The notes below the pieces were generated by a model. The model was given only the letters and a program-made list of their open reading frames with translations, had not been told where the DNA came from and did not search any database. Below are positions 52,250-60,592 of a stretch of DNA of 64,000 bases, in pieces. This stretch comes from Citrobacter telavivensis (GTDB lineage Bacteria > Pseudomonadota > Gammaproteobacteria > Enterobacterales > Enterobacteriaceae): NCBI GenBank assembly GCA_009363175.1, contig CP045205.1, forward strand, positions 3,596,001 to 3,660,000, written 5' to 3'. The position numbers and the translations under genes were made by a program. Position 1 is the first letter of the stretch; each line of letters starts with the position of its first letter.

Positions 52250-52906
52250 ATGCAAACGTTAAAACGTGGATTAGCCATGCTGGCGCTGCTGTTCAGCCCC
52301 CTGACGCTGGCACAGGATTTGAATACGCAGTTGACTGACTGGTTCGTCCAGCGCCTGGCGGGATTCAGCGACGACGTGGTCGTTACCGTCCGTACCCCGC
52401 CCAATCTGCTGCCGCATTGTGAAACGCCGGCGTTCAGCATGACCGGGGCAAAACTGTGGGGGAACGTGAATGTGCTGGCACGTTGCGCCAATGAAAAACG
52501 TTACCTGCAGGTCAACGTGCAGGCGACGGGAAACTATGTGGTCGCCGCCGCGCCCGTTACCCGTGGAGGGACGCTTGGCCCAACCAGCGTTACGCTAAAA
52601 CGCGGGCGCCTTGACCAACTTCCCCCCCGCACCGTGCTGGATATCAGCCAGGTTCAGGACGCGGTAAGTCTGCGCGATCTTGCGCCAGGACAGCCTATCC
52701 AGCTCAATATGTTGCGTCAGGCGTGGCGTATTAAGGCCGGGCAGCGCGTGCAGGTGGTTGCCAACGGCGATGGGTTTAGCGTCAATGCGGAAGGTAAGGC
52801 ACTGAACAATGCGGCGGTCGCGCAGAACGCACGTGTGAGAATGTTATCGGGTCAGGTCGTCAGCGGTATCGTCGATCCTGATGGGAATATTCTTATTAAC
52901 CTATAA
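52250..52906 (+). CDS. flgA: FlgA, P-ring assembly chaperone
   Basis: Periplasmic chaperone for FlgI polymerisation. I start at MQTLKRGLAMLALLF, preceded by GGGAGGTG, giving 218 residues (219 in E. coli). The signal peptide ends near PLTLA-QDLN. The C-terminal SAF/ChapFlgA domain has RAWRIKAGQRVQVVANGDGF-like sequence and ends GIVDPDGNILINL. It is followed by flgM and flgN. Confidence 0.96.
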   Translation: MQTLKRGLAMLALLFSPLTLAQDLNTQLTDWFVQRLAGFSDDVVVTVRTPPNLLPHCETPAFSMTGAKLWGNVNVLARCANEKRYLQVNVQATGNYVVAAAPVTRGGTLGPTSVTLKRGRLDQLPPRTVLDISQVQDAVSLRDLAPGQPIQLNMLRQAWRIKAGQRVQVVANGDGFSVNAEGKALNNAAVAQNARVRMLSGQVVSGIVDPDGNILINL

Positions 52907-52911
52907 TGAGT

Positions 52912-52938
52912 TAAAGATTCTGTCGCGGCTGCCGATAG
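52912..52938 (+). promoter_or_regulatory. Sigma-28 (FliA) promoter of flgMN
   Basis: TAAA, exactly 15 bases, then GCCGATAG: seven of eight -10 positions match and the -35 is perfect. It begins six bases after the flgA stop and drives class III expression of flgM and flgN. Confidence 0.9.
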
Positions 52939-52999
52939 TGATTACACATTAGATGATAGCTGGCCGCTACAGCATAACCCCTCGATGAGGATGATAAAA

Positions 53000-53293
53000 A
53001 TGAGCATTGACCGTACCTCACCTTTAAAACCCGTTAGCACCGTCCAGGCGCGTGAAGCCACGGATGCGCCGGTCCTCAAAGCACGTCAGGAAAAAACCTC
53101 GACGGCAACCAGTACCAGCGTGACGTTAAGCGATGCTCAGGCAAAACTGATGCAGCCTGGCGCGGGTGATATCAACATGGAACGCGTTGAAGCACTGAAA
53201 ACCGCTATTCGTAACGGTGAGCTGAAGATGGACACGGGAAAAATTGCCGACTCGCTGATTCGCGAGACGCAGAGCTATCTCCAGAGTGAGTAA
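53000..53293 (+). CDS. flgM: FlgM, anti-sigma-28 factor
   Basis: Binds FliA until the hook is complete, then is exported through the flagellum, releasing late gene expression. At 97 residues from MSIDRTSPLKPVSTVQ, it has the E. coli length; the five upstream codons were not used since GAGG precedes this ATG. The C-terminal half, VTLSDAQAKLMQPG and RVEALKTAIRNGELKMDTGKIA, is the sigma-binding region. Own sigma-28 promoter upstream provides feedback. Confidence 0.97.
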   Translation: MSIDRTSPLKPVSTVQAREATDAPVLKARQEKTSTATSTSVTLSDAQAKLMQPGAGDINMERVEALKTAIRNGELKMDTGKIADSLIRETQSYLQSE

Positions 53294-53301
53294 CTGACCG
53301 T

Positions 53302-53724
53302 ATGACTCGCTTGTCAGAAATACTCGATCAGATGACGGCTGTCCTGAATGACCTGAAGACGGTAATGGACGCCGAACAGCAACAACTTTCCGTGGGCCAC
53401 ATTAACGGTAGCCAGCTGCAGCGTATTACAGAAGAAAAAAGTTCTCTGCTGGCGACCCTGGACTATCTGGAACAACAGCGACGTCTGGAACAAGACCCAC
53501 CGCGTAGCGCGAATGATGACGTGGCCGAACGCTGGAAAGCGATTACCGATAAGACGCAGTACTTACGCGACCTGAACCAGCATAACGGCTGGCTGCTGGA
53601 AGATCAGATTCAGCGCAATCAACAAGCGCTTGAGGTTTTGAAGCCGTATCAGGAACCGTCACTGTACGGCGCGAACGGTCAACCCTCTTCTGCCTCTCGC
53701 GGCGGGAAAAAATTCTCTATTTGA
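53302..53724 (+). CDS. flgN: FlgN, export chaperone for FlgK and FlgL
   Basis: Cytoplasmic type III chaperone of 140 residues (138 in E. coli). Mostly helical: LSEILDQMTAVLNDLKTVMD at the start and the conserved LNQHNGWLLEDQIQRNQQAL towards the C-terminus, which binds junction proteins. Eight bases after flgM and cotranscribed. Confidence 0.96.
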   Translation: MTRLSEILDQMTAVLNDLKTVMDAEQQQLSVGHINGSQLQRITEEKSSLLATLDYLEQQRRLEQDPPRSANDDVAERWKAITDKTQYLRDLNQHNGWLLEDQIQRNQQALEVLKPYQEPSLYGANGQPSSASRGGKKFSI

Positions 53725-53728
53725 TGGT

Positions 53729-53758
53729 TTCCGGATGGCGGCATTTCGCCATCCGGAA
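53729..53758. terminator. Hairpin between converging flgN and murJ
   Basis: TTCCGGATGGCG and CGCCATCCGGAA form a perfect 12-bp stem with a 6-base loop. It resembles a REP half-unit. There is no T run, so it may act as a 3' end protector or a shared weak terminator. Confidence 0.6.
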
Positions 53759-53767
53759 CGGTTTCGG

Positions 53768-55303
53768 TTACGCCGTCCGGCGCGCAAACTCTTTCACTTT
53801 AAAGCCCATCACCGCCAGCGTGGCAAAGTAGGCGGCGATACCGGCAACTACCACCGCCATCAGGCGAAGCAGACGCCACGGCATCGTCCCCTGCGACCAC
53901 TCCGGCATAATGTGCAATATGCCAACCAGCACGGCTGCCATCACCAGCACGGCTATAATCAGACGGACTAAAAAACGCATCCAGCCGGGTTGCGGGGTGA
54001 AAATATTCTGCTTGCGCAGTTGCCAGTACAGCAGCCCCGCGTTCAGACAGGCGGCGAGACCAATCGACAGCGACAGCCCGGCGTGCTTCAGCGGCCCAAT
54101 GAACGCGAGGTTCATCAACTGGGTCATGATAAGCGTCACAATGGCAATTTTAACCGGCGTTTTGATGTCCTGACGCGAATAGAAGCCCGGTGCCAGCACC
54201 TTCACCACAATCAGCCCCATCAGCCCCACGGAATAGGCAATCAGCGCCCGCTGCGTCATCAGTGCATCAAAGGCGGTGAATTTACCGTACTGAAACAATG
54301 AGGTAATCAATGGTCCTGACAGGATCCCAATCGCCACCGCGCTTGGCAGCGCCAACAGGAAGCACAGTCGCAGTCCCCAGTCCATCAGACGACAGTATTC
54401 ATCATGGTTACCGCTGGCGAAGCTTTTCGACAGCGAAGGCAGCAGGATTGTCCCCAGCGCCACCCCCAGTACACCCGACGGGAATTCCATCAGGCGATCC
54501 GCGTAGTACATCCACGAAACGGAACCGGACGCGAGGAAGGAGGCGAAAATGGTGTTGATGATCAGTGAGATCTGACTGACGGAGACGCCGAGGATCGCCG
54601 GGCCCATTTGCTTCACGACGCGCATCGCGCCCGCATCGCGGAAGTTAACCCGCGGCAGCACCAGCATGCCGATTTTTTTCAGATGCGGAAGCTGATAAAC
54701 CAGCTGTAGTACGCCACCGACGGTGACTGCCCATGCCAGCGCCAGTACCGGCGGATTGAAATACGGCGCGGCAAATAGCGCGAAACCAATCATGCTGATG
54801 TTCAAAAACGTAGGGGCAAACGCCGGAATGGAGAAGCGGTTCCAGGTATTGAGAATCGCCCCAACCAGCGATGCCAGCGAAATCAGCAGAATGTACGGAA
54901 AGGTGATTTGCAGCAGTTTGGTGGTCAGCGCGAATTTATCGGCGGTGTCGGCAAAACCCGGTGCCGTCACCATGATCACCCACGGCGCCGCCAGCATCCC
55001 GGCGACGGTGACCACGGCAAGCGCCAGCGTCAGCAGTCCCGAGACATAAGAGACAAACACGCGGGTGGCATCTTCGCCCTGCTTGCTTTTGTATTCAGCC
55101 AGAATCGGAACAAAGGCCTGAGAAAAGGCCCCTTCCGCAAAAATGCGGCGTAACAGGTTGGGTAATTTGAATGCCACAAAAAAGGCATCGGTTGCCATTC
55201 CGGCACCAAAGATTCTGGCGACAATCGCGTCACGTGCAAAACCCAGCACACGTGAAAACATCGTCATTGAGCTGACGGCGGCCAGCGATTTTAATAGGTT
55301 CAT
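53768..55303 (-). CDS. murJ: MurJ (MviN), lipid II flippase
   Basis: Essential inner-membrane flippase moving lipid II to the periplasmic face. The 511 residues with about 14 membrane segments equal E. coli MurJ. Conserved opening MNLLKSLAAVSSMTMFSRVL, then GFARDAIVARIFGAG with the functionally important Arg residues, and RRIFAEGAFSQAFVPIL. It converges with flgN; mviM lies 110 bp upstream in the same direction, with rimJ and yceH beyond. Confidence 0.98.
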   Translation of the reverse strand: MNLLKSLAAVSSMTMFSRVLGFARDAIVARIFGAGMATDAFFVAFKLPNLLRRIFAEGAFSQAFVPILAEYKSKQGEDATRVFVSYVSGLLTLALAVVTVAGMLAAPWVIMVTAPGFADTADKFALTTKLLQITFPYILLISLASLVGAILNTWNRFSIPAFAPTFLNISMIGFALFAAPYFNPPVLALAWAVTVGGVLQLVYQLPHLKKIGMLVLPRVNFRDAGAMRVVKQMGPAILGVSVSQISLIINTIFASFLASGSVSWMYYADRLMEFPSGVLGVALGTILLPSLSKSFASGNHDEYCRLMDWGLRLCFLLALPSAVAIGILSGPLITSLFQYGKFTAFDALMTQRALIAYSVGLMGLIVVKVLAPGFYSRQDIKTPVKIAIVTLIMTQLMNLAFIGPLKHAGLSLSIGLAACLNAGLLYWQLRKQNIFTPQPGWMRFLVRLIIAVLVMAAVLVGILHIMPEWSQGTMPWRLLRLMAVVVAGIAAYFATLAVMGFKVKEFARRTA

Positions 55304-55413
55304 TGCTTTTTTATTCCAGACCCTACGGCAAAACGCCTGCAGTGCAGGCGTTGGAAGAGGCGCTTAGTCTACCTGGATTATGGTGAATTACTACCGCCAG
55401 ATGTTACAGGGGG

Positions 55414-56337
55414 TTATTCGCTCATCGCCTCGCGCCAGAGCTTTTCCACCACGCGCTGTGCAAGGATCGCCTGCTCACCGGCGGTTTCCGGAACCGTCTG
55501 ATTTTGTAAGCATTCCACAAAATGGCGCGCGCAACCGGCGAATCCGCGCTGTTCAAGCGTGGTTTGCCAGCCGGGTACCGGTTTGTGCACCACGCCCTGC
55601 CCACGCTCTTCACGCCACTCGCGCATATCCGTCACGTCAATCAGCCCGCCATCGGTCACCGCCTGTACGCTCTCGCGCTGACTTCCCGCCCGACGATGCA
55701 TGCTGGTCGTCAATTGCAACTGACCGGCAGTGAAATGGTGCTCGGCATACAGCATCTCGCCAGCGTCGTTGGTGAGTAGCGTCCCGTTGTTGAGCTGCGC
55801 GTGCCCCCCCGCCAGCCACAGCGCGGTGTCCACGACATGCAGATAGTCATCCAGCAGCGTAAACCGCAGGTCGTGGGGCCCCACGCTGTCGGTACGATGC
55901 TTATCCATTCGCACAGAGGCAGCAGCGCCCAGTCCGGCCTTTAGCTCGCGATACAGCGGGGCAAAGCGGCGATTAAACCCGACCATCAATGTCAGCTTTT
56001 TCTTCGCCGCCAGCGCCACCAGCCGTTCGGCATCCGCTAAATTTTCCGCCAACGGCTTATCAACGCAGACATGCACGCCCGCATTGAGCAATTCACTAAC
56101 GACGGCATAATGGGTCGCCGTACTGGAGTGGACAAACACCGCGTCGCAGTCAGCGGCGAGGTCGGTCAGCGACCCCGCATACGGGATGCGCCAGGCTGCA
56201 CAGATTTTCTCTGCTTTTTCGCGCGACGGCGACCAGGCGGCCTGTAACGTCCAGTCGCTGGCGTTGCCGAGCACGGGTAGCCAGGCTTTCTGGGCAATGC
56301 CCCCCAGACCGACCACCCCGATACGTAATTTTGTCAC
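55414..56337 (-). CDS. mviM: MviM (YceM), Gfo/Idh/MocA-family oxidoreductase
   Basis: Predicted NAD(P)-dependent oxidoreductase of 307 residues. Rossmann start IGVVGLGGIAQKAWLPVLGN, then VFVHSSTATHYAVV and the conserved CVDKPLAENLADAERL (E-K-P motif as DKPLAEN). The substrate is unknown. It is one base after yceH and in the rimJ-yceH-mviM-murJ group. Confidence 0.94.
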   Translation of the reverse strand: MTKLRIGVVGLGGIAQKAWLPVLGNASDWTLQAAWSPSREKAEKICAAWRIPYAGSLTDLAADCDAVFVHSSTATHYAVVSELLNAGVHVCVDKPLAENLADAERLVALAAKKKLTLMVGFNRRFAPLYRELKAGLGAAASVRMDKHRTDSVGPHDLRFTLLDDYLHVVDTALWLAGGHAQLNNGTLLTNDAGEMLYAEHHFTAGQLQLTTSMHRRAGSQRESVQAVTDGGLIDVTDMREWREERGQGVVHKPVPGWQTTLEQRGFAGCARHFVECLQNQTVPETAGEQAILAQRVVEKLWREAMSE

Positions 56338-56338
56338 G

Positions 56339-56986
56339 TTACTCTCCCAGATGTTCCAGCAGCGACTCGAGCCGTTGTTTCAGCGCAGCGACTTCGCTTT
56401 CCAGCGCCTCGACGCGAGCCTGTAAATCCCCGGTCGCCGCGTGTGGCTCATCGGCCTGGGCAATCGGCTCATGCACTTCGCCGCAGAACAGATGCATATA
56501 ACGACTTTCACGCTTACCCGGCTCCCGGGCCAGACGCACGACGTAAGGACCATCCTCACGCGTCGCCAGGCGCTCCAGCGTCGTTTCCACTTCCGCCATG
56601 TCGCTGAATTCGTACATCCGCGACGCGCGGCTGCGCAATTCACCCGGCGTTTGCGCGCCACGCAACAGCAGCGTCGTGACCAGCGCCACTTCCGCCGGAC
56701 TCAGTTTCAGTTGACCAAATTCCGAGTTACAGAAGCGCTGCTCGTACTTGGTGACTCGACTTCCAAAGCCGCTGACCGTACGCAGAAAATGGCGTTTTAC
56801 CAGATTGTCGAGCAGTTCTTGTACCTCGCGATCCGCCATATTCATCACCGGTTCACGGTTGGTTTTCTGATTGCAGGCGGTGACCACGCTATTAACGGAG
56901 AGTGGATATTGCTCTGGCGTGGTGACCTGTTTTTCAAGCAAACAGCCAATTACGCGAGCTTCAGCGGCAGTTAATTCATATTTCAT
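56339..56986 (-). CDS. yceH: YceH, UPF0502 (DUF480) winged-helix protein
   Basis: A 215-residue cytoplasmic protein, same length as E. coli. The DUF480 domain has YELTAAEARVIGCLLEKQVT and QYPLSVNSVVTACNQKTNR, with two winged-helix repeats, followed by a C-terminal coiled coil (ARVEALESEVAALKQRLESL). The function is unknown, possibly DNA or RNA binding. Nine bases after rimJ. Confidence 0.94.
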   Translation of the reverse strand: MKYELTAAEARVIGCLLEKQVTTPEQYPLSVNSVVTACNQKTNREPVMNMADREVQELLDNLVKRHFLRTVSGFGSRVTKYEQRFCNSEFGQLKLSPAEVALVTTLLLRGAQTPGELRSRASRMYEFSDMAEVETTLERLATREDGPYVVRLAREPGKRESRYMHLFCGEVHEPIAQADEPHAATGDLQARVEALESEVAALKQRLESLLEHLGE

Positions 56987-56995
56987 AAGGTGTCC

Positions 56996-57580
56996 TCACC
57001 GACCTGCGGTCCATTCTGATGTCGTTAACGCCGTCAGCACGTGATCGCGCCATTGTCCGTCAATCAACAGATAATTTTTCGCGTAGCCTTCTTTTTCAAA
57101 GCCGAGTCGCGCCAGTAAATCGCCGCTGCGTTTATTGTGCGGCATGTAGTTCGCCATAATGCGATGAATATGTTGCGTACGCTGCATATAACGGATAGCG
57201 GCGGTCAGCGCTTCAAACATCAGCCCCTGTCCCTGCCATTTCTGCGCAATGGAATAGCCCAGATAGCAGGCATGGAAAGACCCGCGCACCACGTTAGAAA
57301 AGTTTGCTACCCCGATTATCTCCTTTTCATCAGGATCCAGCAGCGCAAAGTAATACGCGGAACCTTGCTTGTGAAATTCGGCAATCATGCCGAGCCGCGC
57401 CTGCCAGCCGGAGGGATAGCAGTGGCTTTCATCACGAATCGGTTCCCAGGGTTTCAAGAAATGACGATTTTCTGCGTAATAATCCGCCAGACGCCAGGCA
57501 TCACGCTCATGCACTAAACGCACGACCAGGCGGTCGGTGGTTAAGCGCACTTTTGGCACGTTACTGCGATAGCCAAACAT
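56996..57580 (-). CDS. rimJ: RimJ, ribosomal protein S5 N-alpha-acetyltransferase
   Basis: GNAT enzyme acetylating the N-terminal Ala of S5; also reported to assist 30S assembly and pap regulation. The 194 residues match E. coli. GNAT motif A is in YSIAQKWQGQGLMFEAL (Q-x-x-G-x-G/L), with YMPHNKRSGDLLARLGFEKEG near the C-terminus. First gene of rimJ-yceH-mviM-murJ. Confidence 0.96.
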   Translation of the reverse strand: MFGYRSNVPKVRLTTDRLVVRLVHERDAWRLADYYAENRHFLKPWEPIRDESHCYPSGWQARLGMIAEFHKQGSAYYFALLDPDEKEIIGVANFSNVVRGSFHACYLGYSIAQKWQGQGLMFEALTAAIRYMQRTQHIHRIMANYMPHNKRSGDLLARLGFEKEGYAKNYLLIDGQWRDHVLTALTTSEWTAGR

Positions 57581-57876
57581 AGTTATTCCAACTCCTTCCC
57601 GAATCGCCGTCGTTATACCCTGATTGATTTACTATACCTGTGCAAAACCACCCTGTGAAAAGTGCAATTTGCCATTTTTTGAATTATTCCTCCATTTTGA
57701 TGAAAACTCTCTATCAAGATGGACTTTTGATAAAAAAATATTGTCCCGGCGAGGGTGGGCAAAAAGGCAGCAAAGCCGCAGAATAGGAGGTACTTCGCTT
57801 TATATACTCTCAATCATCCGAATGCCGCAAATACGGTTGCAATTCGAAGAATGACGAGTGTTTCCCGGGAGGGGAA
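57581..57876. other. Divergent rimJ-mdtH intergenic region
   Basis: 296 AT-rich bases with the rimJ and mdtH promoters. Short runs such as TTGATAAAAAAATATTG (57726 region) and an AGGAGG-like stretch at 57786-57791 followed by no good start are present. Short open frames across it have no family resemblance that I recognise. Confidence 0.5.
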
Positions 57877-59085
57877 ATGTCGCGTGTCTCGCAGGCCAGG
57901 AACCTGGGTAAAACTTTCCTGCTCATCGATAATATGCTGGTCGTGTTGGGCTTCTTCGTCGTGTTCCCGCTGATCTCAATTCGTTTCGTCGATCAAATGG
58001 GCTGGGCTGCCGTGATGGTCGGTATTGCGCTTGGCCTGCGCCAGCTTATTCAACAGGGGCTGGGAATTTTTGGCGGCGCGGTTGCCGACCGCTTTGGCGC
58101 GAAACCGATGATCGTCACGGGTATGCTGATGCGCGCCGCCGGGTTTGCCACAATGGGAATCGCCCATGAACCCTGGCTTTTATGGTTCTCCTGTTTCCTC
58201 TCCGGTCTCGGCGGCACGTTGTTCGATCCGCCGCGCTCTGCGTTGGTGGTAAAACTGATTCGCCCGCATCAGCGGGGTCGCTTCTTCTCAATATTGATGA
58301 TGCAGGACAGCGCAGGGGCCGTTATCGGCGCGCTATTAGGCAGTTGGCTGTTGCAGTATGACTTCCGTCTGGTCTGCGCCACCGGGGCTCTGTTGTTCGT
58401 GCTTTGCGCCGCCTTTAACGCCTGGCTGCTGCCCGCGTGGAAACTCTCTACCGTGCGTATTCCGGTACGGGAAGGGATGGGTCGGGTGCTCAGTGACAAA
58501 CGCTTTGTCACCTATGTGCTGACGCTGGCGGGCTATTACATGCTGGCGGTACAGGTCATGCTGATGCTGCCGATTATGGTCAATGACATCGCCGGTTCGC
58601 CTTCAGCCGTGAAATGGATGTATGCCATTGAGGCCTGCCTCTCGCTGACGCTGCTCTACCCTATTGCGCGCTGGAGCGAAAAACGGTTTCGTCTTGAGCA
58701 TCGTCTGATGGCCGGTCTGCTGTTGATGTCACTGAGTATGTTACCCGTAGGACTGGTGAGTGACTTGCAACAGTTGTTTACGCTGATTTGCACCTTCTAT
58801 ATTGGTTCGATCATTGCCGAACCTGCCCGTGAAACGCTCAGCGCCTCGCTGTCAGATGCGCGGGCGCGCGGCAGTTATATGGGTTTTAGCCGACTGGGGT
58901 TAGCCATAGGAGGTGCTATCGGGTATATCGGCGGCGGTTGGCTGTTTGATATGGGGAAACTGCTCCAGCAACCGGAGCTGCCGTGGATGATGCTGGGGAT
59001 TATTGGCGTCATCACGTTCCTGGCGCTGGGCTGGCAGTTCAGCCACAAGCGCACGCCGCGCGGCATGCTGGAACCCGGAGCCTGA
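57877..59085 (+). CDS. mdtH: MdtH, MFS multidrug exporter
   Basis: Drug:proton antiporter; overexpression in E. coli raises resistance to norfloxacin and enoxacin. The 402 residues equal E. coli MdtH, with about 11-12 membrane segments, MSRVSQARNLGKTFLLIDNM at the start and motif A as GAVADRFGAKPMIV. The start has GGGAGGGG upstream. It is followed by grxB in the same direction. Confidence 0.97.
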   Translation: MSRVSQARNLGKTFLLIDNMLVVLGFFVVFPLISIRFVDQMGWAAVMVGIALGLRQLIQQGLGIFGGAVADRFGAKPMIVTGMLMRAAGFATMGIAHEPWLLWFSCFLSGLGGTLFDPPRSALVVKLIRPHQRGRFFSILMMQDSAGAVIGALLGSWLLQYDFRLVCATGALLFVLCAAFNAWLLPAWKLSTVRIPVREGMGRVLSDKRFVTYVLTLAGYYMLAVQVMLMLPIMVNDIAGSPSAVKWMYAIEACLSLTLLYPIARWSEKRFRLEHRLMAGLLLMSLSMLPVGLVSDLQQLFTLICTFYIGSIIAEPARETLSASLSDARARGSYMGFSRLGLAIGGAIGYIGGGWLFDMGKLLQQPELPWMMLGIIGVITFLALGWQFSHKRTPRGMLEPGA

Positions 59086-59148
59086 TTTGATACCTGCGCG
59101 TGTCTCCTCCATACTGAAAGGGAACTGACAGTCAAATGGAGGAGAAAC

Positions 59149-59796
59149 GTGAAGCTTTATATTTACGATCACTGCCCTTTCTGCATCAAAGCCCGCATGA
59201 TTTTCGGCCTCAAGAATATCCCCGTCGAACTGAATGTCTTAGCCAATGACGATGACGAAACCCCAACCCGCATGATTGGCCAGAAAATGGTGCCCATTCT
59301 GCAAAAGGACGACAGCCGCTATCTGCCTGAAAGCATGGACATCGTCCATTACGTCGATAAACTGGATGGCAAACCGCTGCTCACCGGCAAGAAAAACCCA
59401 GCCATTGACGAGTGGTTGCGCAAAGTGAACAGCTACGCCAATCACCTGCTGCTACCCCGCTTTGCAAAATCCGCGTTTGATGAATTTTCCACTCCATCAG
59501 CACGTAGATACTTTACTGAAAAGAAAGAGGCGATGATTGGCAGTTTTGCCGACCATCTTGCCCATTCCGCTGGCCTGACAAAAAAGATCAGTGACGATTT
59601 ACGCGCACTGGATAAGCTCATCGTGCAGCCAAATGGCGTGAACGGTGAACTTTCCGAAGACGATATCCAGTTATTTCCCCTACTGCGTAATCTGACGCTG
59701 GTGGCCGGTATCAACTGGCCGACACGTGTCGCAGACTATCGCGACAATATGGCGAAACAGACGCAGATCAATCTGTTATCATCAATGGCGATTTAA
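59149..59796 (+). CDS. grxB: GrxB, glutaredoxin 2
   Basis: Glutathione-dependent disulfide reductase with a GST-like fold, abundant in stationary phase. The 215 residues start with GTG preceded by GGAGGAG. Active site CPFC at residues 9-12 (E. coli has CPYC); ESMDIVHYVDKL carries the glutathione-binding region, and the C-terminal alpha domain ends MAKQTQINLLSSMAI. The Tyr-to-Phe change in the active site is conservative. Confidence 0.97.
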   Translation: MKLYIYDHCPFCIKARMIFGLKNIPVELNVLANDDDETPTRMIGQKMVPILQKDDSRYLPESMDIVHYVDKLDGKPLLTGKKNPAIDEWLRKVNSYANHLLLPRFAKSAFDEFSTPSARRYFTEKKEAMIGSFADHLAHSAGLTKKISDDLRALDKLIVQPNGVNGELSEDDIQLFPLLRNLTLVAGINWPTRVADYRDNMAKQTQINLLSSMAI

Positions 59797-59926
59797 CGCT
59801 CACCGGCGGTGGCCAGGTCACACAGGCTACCGCTATTTTCAGTTTTTTCTACTGGCGGAGTTCGCGCTGGTGACACATGCTGCGTTATGTCAGGATTATG
59901 ACGACCGCATCATGTAGAGGAACCCC

Positions 59927-60487
59927 ATGAAGAAGATTTTTTTTGCCGCCGCATTGATCGTTGGCGGCCTGTTGACCGGCTGTAATCAGCTCACACAGTA
60001 CACCGTAAGCGAACAAGAAATTAATCAGGCGCTTGAAAAGCGCAACAACTTTGCCAAAGATATCGGACTTCCGGGCGTTGCCGATGCGCATATCGTACTG
60101 AACAACCTTTCCAGCCAGATCGGACGTGAAGAGCCGAACAAAGTGACGCTGACCGGCGACGCAAACCTGGATATGAATTCACTGTTTGGCAGCCAGAAAG
60201 CGACCATCAAGCTGAAACTGAAAGCGCTGCCGGTCTTTAATAAAGAAAAAGGGGCCATCTTCCTGCAGGAAATGGAGGTGGTGGATGCCACCGTGACGCC
60301 GGAAAAAATGCAGTCGGTGCTGCAAACCCTGATGCCCTATCTGAACCAGTCGCTGCGTAATTACTTTAATCAGCAACCGGCCTATGTCCTGCGTGAAGAC
60401 AGCAGCAAAGGCGAAGCGCTGGCGAAAAAATATGCCAAAGGCATTGAGGTGAAACCGGGGGAAATCATCATCCCGTTCACGGATTAA
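59927..60487 (+). CDS. yceB: YceB, DUF1439 lipoprotein
   Basis: Predicted lipoprotein of 186 residues, E. coli length. Signal MKKIFFAAALIVGGLLTGC with Cys19. The DUF1439 body is a TULIP-like fold suggested by structure of the E. coli protein (YTVSEQEINQALEKRNNF at the start); lipid binding is plausible but unproven. It lies 130 bp after grxB and is followed by a terminator. Confidence 0.93.
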   Translation: MKKIFFAAALIVGGLLTGCNQLTQYTVSEQEINQALEKRNNFAKDIGLPGVADAHIVLNNLSSQIGREEPNKVTLTGDANLDMNSLFGSQKATIKLKLKALPVFNKEKGAIFLQEMEVVDATVTPEKMQSVLQTLMPYLNQSLRNYFNQQPAYVLREDSSKGEALAKKYAKGIEVKPGEIIIPFTD

Positions 60488-60492
60488 CCGAC

Positions 60493-60516
60493 AAAGGCGC
60501 TGCGGCGCCTTTTTTT
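60493..60516 (+). terminator. Intrinsic terminator of yceB
   Basis: AAAGGCGC and GCGCCTTT form a perfect 8-bp stem with a TGCG loop, followed by further T residues. Confidence 0.85.
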
Positions 60517-60524
60517 ACGTGCAA

Positions 60525-60540
60525 ACGAAAACGTTTCCGC
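60525..60540 (+). promoter_or_regulatory. PurR box upstream of pyrC
   Basis: ACGAAAACGTTTCCGC fits the PurR operator ACGCAAACGTTTTCGT at most positions with an intact AACGTT centre. PurR represses pyrC in E. coli. Confidence 0.75.
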
Positions 60541-60553
60541 ATATCCTTTGTTT

Positions 60554-60592
60554 CCGGCAAAAATGACATCCCCCAGCCGGAGCATATTGATG
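60554..60592 (+). promoter_or_regulatory. pyrC leader hairpin (start-site-switch control)
   Basis: CCGGC (60554-60558) and GCCGG (60576-60580) can pair; the right arm covers the Shine-Dalgarno CCGGAG. In E. coli high CTP favours a C-start transcript that forms this hairpin and blocks translation, while low CTP favours a shorter G-start transcript. Confidence 0.7.

Noticed and set aside
57624..57973. Short open frames in the rimJ-mdtH gap
   Set aside because: No conserved motifs, poor starts, and overlap with the mdtH start.
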